Source: Nitrososphaerota archaeon (lineage in GTDB: Archaea > Thermoproteota > Nitrososphaeria > Nitrososphaerales > Nitrosopumilaceae). From it: a stretch of DNA of 10,497 bases. Location of the stretch: NCBI GenBank assembly GCA_030624325.1, contig JAUXKJ010000004.1, forward strand, positions 1 to 10,497, given 5' to 3'. Of the stretch, positions 6,039 to 10,497 are shown one piece after another. The position numbers were made by a program, and so were the translations under genes. The notes below the pieces were generated by a model. The model worked only from the letters and a program-made list of their open reading frames with translations, did no database searches and had not been told where the DNA came from. The stretch's first letter is position 1; every line of letters begins with the position of its first letter.

Positions 6039-7295
6039 GTGCTTTTAGATGGGGTTGGTGATCTTCCTCATCCGGATCTTAATGGAAAAACTCCCCTAGC
6101 TGCTGCAGTAACACCAAATCTTGATAAACTTGCCAAAAACGGAGCAATGGGAGAGGTAATTTCTGTTGGCAAAGGCATTGCACCTGAATCAGATATAGCT
6201 GTTTTCAATATGCTGGGTTACAAGTTCCAACATGACAATTATGTTGGGCGAGGAGTTATAGAAGCAATTGGTGTTGGAACAGATTTTAAAGATGGGGATT
6301 TAGCACTAAGAGGAAATTTTTCAACATTAAACGGTGATGGAATAATTATTGATCGAAGAGCGGGAAGAAAGATTGAAAGAGATGATGCAAATACGATCGC
6401 AAAAGAAATAGAACAAAAAATAAAATTTTCAGTCCCAAATACATCTGTAGTAGTAGCACCAACCATTGGACATAGGGTTACAGTGCGAATCAGATGTGAG
6501 GGAGAGTCACTTTCTTCAGAAATTACCAATACAGATCCAGCATATTCTAGAGTTGCAGGAATGGGAATAGCTAAAGCTGTAAGTGATTTTATGAAAATTG
6601 AGAGATGCTTACCTCTTAGCGATTCTACTAGTTCAAAATTGACTGCCAAATTGGTAAATGAATTTACAGAGCAGTCTTTAGAAATTATGAAACAAAGCGA
6701 TGTAAATAAAAAAAGAAAACAAGATGGAAAAAAACTGCTAAATAGTATTTTGTTACGAGATGCAGGAAATAGATATCCCAAGGCTACACCCATAAATGAA
6801 TTGCATTCGATGAATTTTTCATGTATTGTAGATATGCCAGTTGAATTAGGGATCTCAGAGGTATTGAAAATGAAGGCTTTTGAGGCAGGAGGATTAACGG
6901 ATTATGAAGAAAAGGCACGAGTTGCTGCAAAAGCAATGGAGACTCAAAATGCCATTTATGTACATCTCAAGGGTCCAGATGAATTTGGGCATGATGGGGA
7001 TGCTATAGGAAAAATGAAAAACATTGAAGAAATTGATAAAAGATTCTTTGGAACATTACTTGATAATATCGATACAAAAAAAGTATCAGTAATGGTTTCT
7101 GCTGATCATTCTACTCCGTGTATAATCAAAGCACACAGTGATGATCCAGTACCGATTTTAGTTTCAGGTGAATCAATAAAAAAAGATCAAACGGTTCGTG
7201 TTACAGAAGAAGAGGCAAAAAAAGGAAGCTTGGGATTTCTTGAAGGATCACAAGTTGTTAAAACCTGTTTACAACTAATCAAATCTCAAACGTAG
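6039..7295 (+). CDS. apgM: 2,3-bisphosphoglycerate-independent phosphoglycerate mutase, archaeal type
   Basis: ApgM interconverts 3- and 2-phosphoglycerate in glycolysis/gluconeogenesis and belongs to the alkaline-phosphatase-like metalloenzymes. Residues below count from 6039. Visible are the metal-binding DGVGDLPHP (4-12), the catalytic serine in APESDIAVFNMLGY (S51), NYVGRGVIEA (67-76), DLALRGNFSTL (87-97), RRAGRKIERD (106-115), GPDEFGHDGD (312-321) and SADHSTPC (354-361). GTG at 6039 is the first conventional start, but it falls inside the first beta strand. The frame is open and family-like for 17 more codons (back to 5988, reading ...DVHLVYV into LLDG). The only near-cognate codon at a sensible place is CTG 5997, giving about 432 aa, just after the predicted transcription start. 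The 3' end overlaps the convergent DUF309 gene by 17 bp. Identity is firm; the true start is probably upstream. Confidence 0.93.
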   Translation: MLLDGVGDLPHPDLNGKTPLAAAVTPNLDKLAKNGAMGEVISVGKGIAPESDIAVFNMLGYKFQHDNYVGRGVIEAIGVGTDFKDGDLALRGNFSTLNGDGIIIDRRAGRKIERDDANTIAKEIEQKIKFSVPNTSVVVAPTIGHRVTVRIRCEGESLSSEITNTDPAYSRVAGMGIAKAVSDFMKIERCLPLSDSTSSKLTAKLVNEFTEQSLEIMKQSDVNKKRKQDGKKLLNSILLRDAGNRYPKATPINELHSMNFSCIVDMPVELGISEVLKMKAFEAGGLTDYEEKARVAAKAMETQNAIYVHLKGPDEFGHDGDAIGKMKNIEEIDKRFFGTLLDNIDTKKVSVMVSADHSTPCIIKAHSDDPVPILVSGESIKKDQTVRVTEEEAKKGSLGFLEGSQVVKTCLQLIKSQT

Positions 7296-7839
7296 AAATT
7301 TTTCCTGCCTTTAAAATTTGTATAACTTTATTCTTTATATCATCAATGTCTATTTGATGATATTTGCCTGAGGCATTGGTAAGCTTATCCATTGCACGTC
7401 CTAGAACAGAAAGACAGATTTGATCTTCGTCTTTTTGATAATGTACCAAAGCAGCTGCAACTAAAATTAATCCTTGTACAAGAATTTTTTCATCACCAGA
7501 ACAATTTTTCCATACTCCCTCTAAAACTTCATGACATTCCCAAAATCGTTCATTGTTAAAAAAAGATATGCCATCCTTAATCGCATCTTCTTTTTCAATT
7601 GTTTCTTCAACAACTTGTTTTACATGATCAATATCTGCAATTTGATACAAATTATCAAGGAGTGCTTCAAGGTGTTGTTTATTTATTGAAATATCAAATT
7701 CCAAATATTTTTTTGACACTCTAGCATCTCTTACTATAACATCCATATCAGAACTAAGGTGGCGTGCGTTGCCCAAAAGAGTTGAAGCGTCTTTTGGCAG
7801 ATATCCATGATTTTTCAAGTGAAGCATGAAGCGGTCCAC
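7279..7839 (-). CDS. DUF309 domain protein with N-terminal extension
   Basis: A 186-residue soluble protein. Residues about 88-160 match DUF309, a small helical domain of unknown function: FFNNERFWECHEVLEGVW (93-110), then QGLILVAAALVHY (122-134). The conserved His/Glu/Trp residues suggest a metal or ligand pocket. Residues 1-75 form a separate part (RDARVSKKYLEFDISI, 37-52) that looks alpha/beta and that I cannot assign. The start is GTG 7839; TTTAAG 24.5 nt upstream fits a leaderless transcript, while an ATG at 7827 would shorten the protein by four residues. The gene is convergent with apgM (17-bp overlap) and divergent from rps24e. No function is claimed. Confidence 0.85.
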   Translation of the reverse strand: MDRFMLHLKNHGYLPKDASTLLGNARHLSSDMDVIVRDARVSKKYLEFDISINKQHLEALLDNLYQIADIDHVKQVVEETIEKEDAIKDGISFFNNERFWECHEVLEGVWKNCSGDEKILVQGLILVAAALVHYQKDEDQICLSVLGRAMDKLTNASGKYHQIDIDDIKNKVIQILKAGKISTFEI

Positions 7840-7860
7840 ACAAAGACATCATATCAATTT

Positions 7861-7866
7861 CTTAAA
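7861..7866 (-). promoter_or_regulatory. TATA-like box of the DUF309 gene
   Basis: The minus strand reads TTTAAG (within AAATTTAAG), centred 24.5 nt before the GTG at 7839. This favours that GTG over the ATG at 7827. Confidence 0.45.
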
Positions 7867-7889
7867 TTTCTTCGTGATTTTTAATTAAA

Positions 7890-7896
7890 TTTATAT
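7890..7896 (+). promoter_or_regulatory. TATA box of the rps24e-rps27ae operon
   Basis: TTTATAT is centred 28 nt before the ATG at 7921, giving a leaderless or nearly leaderless ribosomal-protein mRNA. Confidence 0.5.
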
Positions 7897-7920
7897 GAAC
7901 TATAGAAAGGATTTTGGTAA

Positions 7921-8340
7921 ATGTCTATGATTGAGACGGTCAATGATGTAAATAACACATTTCTCTCTAGAAGAGAGATTACTTGTACATTTGCCGGATT
8001 GGCAGGGAAATTGAAAAAACTCGAAGCTGTAGATATGGTAACAAAACAATTCAAACTTGATGGAAAAATTGTTATTCCTATCAAAATGAAAAATCAAACC
8101 GGAAGGCCGATTGTTACGGGAACGTTTTATGTTTATGATGATGAAAAACTTGCCAAAGCTCACATAAATCCAGTAATTTTTGAACGTCTCGAAAAAGCAA
8201 AGACTCCAAAGGAGGCGTCTCAGAAGGAATCAAAACCTGCTGAGGAGAAAAAGGAATCAAAACCTGCTGAGGAGAAAAAGGAATCAAAACCTGCTGAGGA
8301 GAAAAAGGAATCAAAACCTGCTGAGGAGAAAGCTAAGTAA
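7921..8340 (+). CDS. rps24e: Small-subunit ribosomal protein eS24 with a repetitive charged tail
   Basis: The archaeal/eukaryal ribosomal protein S24e of the 30S subunit. Residues about 1-94 are the conserved core: NNTFLSRREITCTF (11-24), LDGKIVIPIKMKNQTGRPIVTG (46-67, RNA-binding), then GTFYVYDDEKLAKAHINP (67-84). The remaining 45 residues are a low-complexity tail built of four identical nonapeptides (KESKPAEEK, residues 102-137) ending in Ala-Lys. Archaeal S24e is normally about 100 aa, so the tail is an addition and is probably disordered. Its TAA shares one base with the ATG of rps27ae, so the two are co-transcribed and probably translationally coupled. A TATA box lies 28 nt upstream of the start. 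Confidence 0.95.
   Translation: MSMIETVNDVNNTFLSRREITCTFAGLAGKLKKLEAVDMVTKQFKLDGKIVIPIKMKNQTGRPIVTGTFYVYDDEKLAKAHINPVIFERLEKAKTPKEASQKESKPAEEKKESKPAEEKKESKPAEEKKESKPAEEKAK
8224..8331 (+). repeat. Four perfect tandem copies of a 27-bp unit in rps24e
   Basis: The units start at 8224, 8251, 8278 and 8305. All four are identical at every base, including third codon positions, and each encodes KESKPAEEK. Perfect identity points to recent expansion by slippage or unequal recombination, with copy number likely to vary between strains. The 27-bp period keeps the reading frame. Confidence 0.98.
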
Positions 8341-8513
8341 TGGCTGGCAAAAAAGGATCAAGCCCAAATGTATACAAATATTACAAAATAGAAGGCGACA
8401 AAGCACAAAATACAAAAAAAATCTGCTCACGGTGTGGCAAAGGTGTTTTTATGGCGCAGCATAAAAACAGACGAACCTGCGGCAAATGTGGTTTAACAGA
8501 ATTTATACAATAA
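8340..8513 (+). CDS. rps27ae: Small-subunit ribosomal protein eS27A (zinc ribbon)
   Basis: A 57-residue protein beginning MAGKKGSSPNVYKYYKIEGD, with a C4 zinc ribbon formed by C29-x2-C32 (CSRC) and C47-x2-C50 (CGKC). It matches archaeal S27ae, the stand-alone version of the ribosomal part of the eukaryotic ubiquitin-S27a fusion. It binds the small ribosomal subunit. The ATG (8340-8342) shares its A with the TAA of rps24e, a tight operon pairing found in many archaea. Its stop directly abuts the stop of the opposing gene, with no intergenic base. Confidence 0.95.
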   Translation: MAGKKGSSPNVYKYYKIEGDKAQNTKKICSRCGKGVFMAQHKNRRTCGKCGLTEFIQ

Positions 8514-9215
8514 TTAATAGTATTTTTTCTTTCTAAGTTTAGAGCTTTTTTCTTCTAATTGCTTAATTTTTTCAAGCAATAAAGGATCTAGTTTTATTTT
8601 TGCCAAAGATTCAGCAGACAATTTGACTATGTTAGTATCTAGAGTGATGTTTGTTGTTGGAAGATTTTTTTCTTTCCAAAGATTTATAGCTTTGTCTTCA
8701 AGTTTATAATCTCTGAATCCTGCGGGAAACTTTTTCGTAATGTGAAGTAATAGAGTTTTATCATTAAAAACAGCTCTAGGTTCAAAAAGTCTAGTGGTAT
8801 CTGCATATACACTTTCAAATAAATTTCCTGTTATTTCATCAGAAAGAAGTTCCATTTTTGAAACCTTTCTAACTAATTCCAAATAATGGAGGAATTCATG
8901 AGCCAGTATTGCATGAATTGTTCCTTTTAATCCAAATGCAACTAGAGGTGCAGAAACTTGAATAACTACTTGAAGTTGATTTTCAGAGACTAGAGGAATG
9001 GTTCTTGCAAACAATATTCCATAATCATAAGAAGTTGAAGAAGAAATAATCAAAGATGGTTCTACGTAGGCAATAGGGAAATGAACTGATGAATCCTTTT
9101 CTATCCGGTTAATTCCTTCAATTACAATAGGAAACCGTTTTTTTATTAACGATACAATTTTTTCAGGAAGAATGCCTTTTTCTTGATATTCACGAACCTT
9201 GACTAGAGGATCCAA
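8514..9215 (-). CDS. Putative HExxH zinc metallopeptidase-like protein
   Basis: A 233-residue protein I cannot place in a named family. Its clearest feature is HAILAHEFLHYLELV (101-115), which contains HEFLH (H106, E107, H110): the zincin zinc-ligand/catalytic motif in a helix preceded by small and hydrophobic residues. Acidic residues after it (E122, D126, E127 in MELLSDEITG) could supply a third ligand, gluzincin-like, but this is inference. No signal peptide or membrane helix is evident, so it is probably cytosolic. The C-terminal 30 residues are Lys/Glu-rich, probably helical, ending KLRKKKYY. The start is TTG (9215), the only conventional start between the upstream stop and the conserved body; promoter evidence is ambiguous. 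The stop abuts rps27ae. Protease activity is not established. Confidence 0.78.
   Translation of the reverse strand: MDPLVKVREYQEKGILPEKIVSLIKKRFPIVIEGINRIEKDSSVHFPIAYVEPSLIISSSTSYDYGILFARTIPLVSENQLQVVIQVSAPLVAFGLKGTIHAILAHEFLHYLELVRKVSKMELLSDEITGNLFESVYADTTRLFEPRAVFNDKTLLLHITKKFPAGFRDYKLEDKAINLWKEKNLPTTNITLDTNIVKLSAESLAKIKLDPLLLEKIKQLEEKSSKLRKKKYY
8523..8528 (+). terminator. Poly-T terminator of the rps24e-rps27ae operon
   Basis: A T6 run begins 10 nt after the rps27ae TAA and lies antisense to the Lys codons at the end of the opposing gene. Confidence 0.4.
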
Positions 9216-9302
9216 TGAACCAAGTCGAGTTAATGAGTGTAAAAAATGTTAATCGATATAGGGTATGACGATTTCTCAGTAAGGCTTTATTTAATAGATC
9301 AT

Positions 9303-9309
9303 AAAAAAA
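9303..9309 (-). terminator. T7 run downstream of the GC-rich hairpin (minus strand)
   Basis: On the minus strand the hairpin at 9325-9376 is followed after about 16 nt by ATTTTTTTAT. It could end a short minus-strand transcript or pus10 read-through. Confidence 0.35.
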
Positions 9310-9324
9310 TAGCATCCTTCAATT

Positions 9325-9376
9325 CCGGGTGAGGGGCACTACGGTATGAGGCAGGCTTGTGGGGTACCCTCACTCA
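9325..9376. ncRNA. Candidate structured RNA: GC-rich hairpin in the pus10 spacer
   Basis: Within the 186-bp AT-rich spacer, this 52-nt block is over 60% GC. Arms 9327-9335 (GGGTGAGGG) and 9367-9375 (CCCTCACTC) form nine consecutive pairs read as plus-strand RNA, one of them G-U. On the minus strand that pair becomes an A-C mismatch. Inside, CTAC (9339-9342) can pair with GTGG (9359-9362) around a 16-nt loop. TTTATTTAA at 9286-9294 is a possible plus promoter about 27 nt before an RNA starting near 9316; a T7 run on the other side favours minus. The strand is therefore undecided. No tRNA, C/D-box or H/ACA pattern fits. It could be a small RNA, a regulatory element or a terminator. Confidence 0.4.
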
Positions 9377-9382
9377 CTCTTC

Positions 9383-9388
9383 AAAAAA
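9383..9388 (-). terminator. Poly-T terminator of pus10
   Basis: A T6 run on the minus strand lies about 13 nt after the pus10 stop codon, just before the GC-rich hairpin. Confidence 0.4.
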
Positions 9389-9401
9389 TCAATTAGATGC
9401 T

Positions 9402-10497
9402 TCAATTGAGTAATTTTACATCTTGAAAATCAAATTCATTGCATTTGCATTGATTTTGAAGAAATTTTGTCAGGTTTGGATGTACATCATTTCCTTCAAC
9501 AAATCGCTTTAGAGGCAATCCACCATCTAAAGTCAGTTTCAATGAAAAAGACTTTGGAGATTTTTTTCTAGGTTTTATTTCATAAATGAATTTTTGAGTT
9601 TTTTTTCTGCCGTTTTCTAAAACAAGTATGGGTGTTTTTTTGAGTTTTTGAAGACGCTTAATATCCTTTGTCCAAATTTTATTTTGTGTTGTTACAGATA
9701 ATTTTACTTTAGATCTGAACTGTAGAGGTACATTAGGGATCTCATCAGTGATCCTAAGATTCTTTATAGCAATTTCTTTTTGAAGATAGTTTTTCTTTAA
9801 CCTAAGTTTACGTTTTTTTGGAGAAAGTAGTTTTACAAAAAATGGTCTACCATTTCCATTAACAAGACTTGATTTATCTTCACCACCGATCCAAGTTATT
9901 TTTGCTTGGGTACCGCCAAATTTTTTGAACAAAAATTGGGATATTCGACCTTCAACACTAGCAAATTCTGAGATCCCATGGAAAGAACAAGAAAAACAAC
10001 CCTTTCCTAAACAACTAGGACATTTAGTCTGTTTTTGAGGAATTCCTCTAACATTTTTGGTGTACCTTCCAAAAAAAATCAAAGGGCGAATCGAGAGTTC
10101 CGAAATATCATTTTTGAAATCAATAGTAAAAGCTAAATCAGGTCGATGATTATCTATTTTTATTTTGGTTTTTCTTGCAAAGGATTTTGCAAGTTGTTGA
10201 GTAATGTCAGTCTTTACACTATCTATACCTCGAAGTTTAAATTTTGATCTTAAAGAATCATCCCTATCAATTATTGAAGGCTGTAGTTTTGCTCCTACAA
10301 GAAAAGTAGAGTACTGATAGCCTCCAGAAACTTGTAACATTTTTGCAATGTAGGATTGTAGATTTGAAAGAATATTCTTACAAATGTAACATTTTGAAAT
10401 AGGGTTTTTCTTGAGAGTATTTTTAATTCTTTTACCAAGTAACTTATTGGATGTAAATCCCGAATTTTTTACAAATAGTCTTCCAATGCAATTATCA
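9402..10497 (-). CDS. pus10: tRNA pseudouridine synthase Pus10 (5' end outside window)
   Basis: Pus10 makes pseudouridine 54 and/or 55 in the T-loop of archaeal tRNAs. The frame is open to the window edge (364 residues seen), so the internal ATG at 10340 is not the start. The added N-terminal part reads NCIGRLFV...SNKLLGKRIKN...CYICKNIL and holds the N-terminal zinc-site cysteines (C3, C36, C39; the partner of C3 is outside). Then come GGYQYSTFLVGAKL, a four-cysteine insert CPSCLGKGCFSC (159-170), the catalytic-loop segment WIGGEDKSSLVNGNGRPF (202-219) and GGLPLKRFVEGNDVHPNL (325-342). The usual GRED motif reads GGED, so the conserved arginine is missing while the aspartate (D207) is kept. 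Only a short N-terminal piece should be missing. Confidence 0.93.
   Translation of the reverse strand, partial: DNCIGRLFVKNSGFTSNKLLGKRIKNTLKKNPISKCYICKNILSNLQSYIAKMLQVSGGYQYSTFLVGAKLQPSIIDRDDSLRSKFKLRGIDSVKTDITQQLAKSFARKTKIKIDNHRPDLAFTIDFKNDISELSIRPLIFFGRYTKNVRGIPQKQTKCPSCLGKGCFSCSFHGISEFASVEGRISQFLFKKFGGTQAKITWIGGEDKSSLVNGNGRPFFVKLLSPKKRKLRLKKNYLQKEIAIKNLRITDEIPNVPLQFRSKVKLSVTTQNKIWTKDIKRLQKLKKTPILVLENGRKKTQKFIYEIKPRKKSPKSFSLKLTLDGGLPLKRFVEGNDVHPNLTKFLQNQCKCNEFDFQDVKLLN

Noticed and set aside
6239..6793. 184-codon open frame antisense to apgM
   Set aside because: It is a shadow of the strongly conserved apgM frame and shows no family features of its own.
8224..8331. CRISPR-like repeat array
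   Set aside because: The four units are directly adjacent without spacers and lie in frame within rps24e.
8114..8464. Repetitive open frames on both strands over the rps24e tail
   Set aside because: They are other-frame readings of the 27-bp tandem repeat, whose period of three keeps all frames open.
9325..9376. tRNA, C/D-box or H/ACA guide RNA in the GC-rich hairpin
   Set aside because: There is no T-loop GTTC-A motif and the outer arms are only about 50 nt apart, too short for a tRNA. No CTGA D box with an RTGATGA C box is present on either strand. The stem is not followed by an ANA box at the right place.
10338..10340. ATG at 10340 as the start of pus10
   Set aside because: The frame continues to the window edge with recognisable Pus10 N-terminal residues, including CYIC, so this ATG is internal.

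Overview
The window is a gene-dense, AT-rich stretch of an archaeal genome. The gene set points to an ammonia-oxidizing thaumarchaeon (Nitrososphaerota), probably of the Nitrosopumilus/Nitrosarchaeum type. It holds a ThiD-ThiN fusion, archaeal-type phosphoglycerate mutase (apgM), Pus10, the archaeal/eukaryal ribosomal proteins S24e and S27ae, and lineage-type hypotheticals. Many genes have a TATA-like box 24-29 nt before the start codon, which is the layout of leaderless archaeal transcripts. The genus assignment is inference from recognised protein features; no search was run.

Layout from left to right. 1-108 is the tail of an unidentified gene coupled by an ATGA overlap to a small Nudix protein (105-506). 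The Nudix gene runs tail-to-tail into thiC (minus strand). thiC is divergent from thiDN (1874-3181); both appear to be driven from one TTTAAA palindrome at 1848-1853. Together thiC and thiDN make and activate the HMP pyrimidine and join it to the thiazole, forming thiamine phosphate. Next is a two-gene plus-strand operon: a short sugar-1-phosphate nucleotidyltransferase (3253-3954) and a GNA1-like glucosamine-6-phosphate N-acetyltransferase (3962-4399). This pair could form part of a eukaryote-like route to UDP-GlcNAc. On the minus strand follow a four-helix membrane protein (4396-4818) and a GalT-family nucleotidyltransferase with an unusual HPHMH active-site motif (4863-5879).

The right half holds apgM (plus, with an anomalous start), a DUF309 protein (minus), and the rps24e-rps27ae ribosomal operon (plus). 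rps24e ends in four perfect copies of a 27-bp repeat; rps27ae is only 57 codons. Then come a putative HExxH zinc metallopeptidase (minus) and pus10 (minus), which runs off the right edge. The 186-bp spacer 9216-9401 carries a conspicuously GC-rich hairpin (about 9325-9376), the best candidate here for an undescribed structured RNA.

No mobile elements, CRISPR arrays, tRNAs or rRNAs were seen. All four convergent gene pairs either abut or overlap by 4-24 bp, and the plus-strand T-runs that could serve as terminators lie inside the 3' coding ends of the opposing genes. No gene-free stretch exceeds 300 bases.
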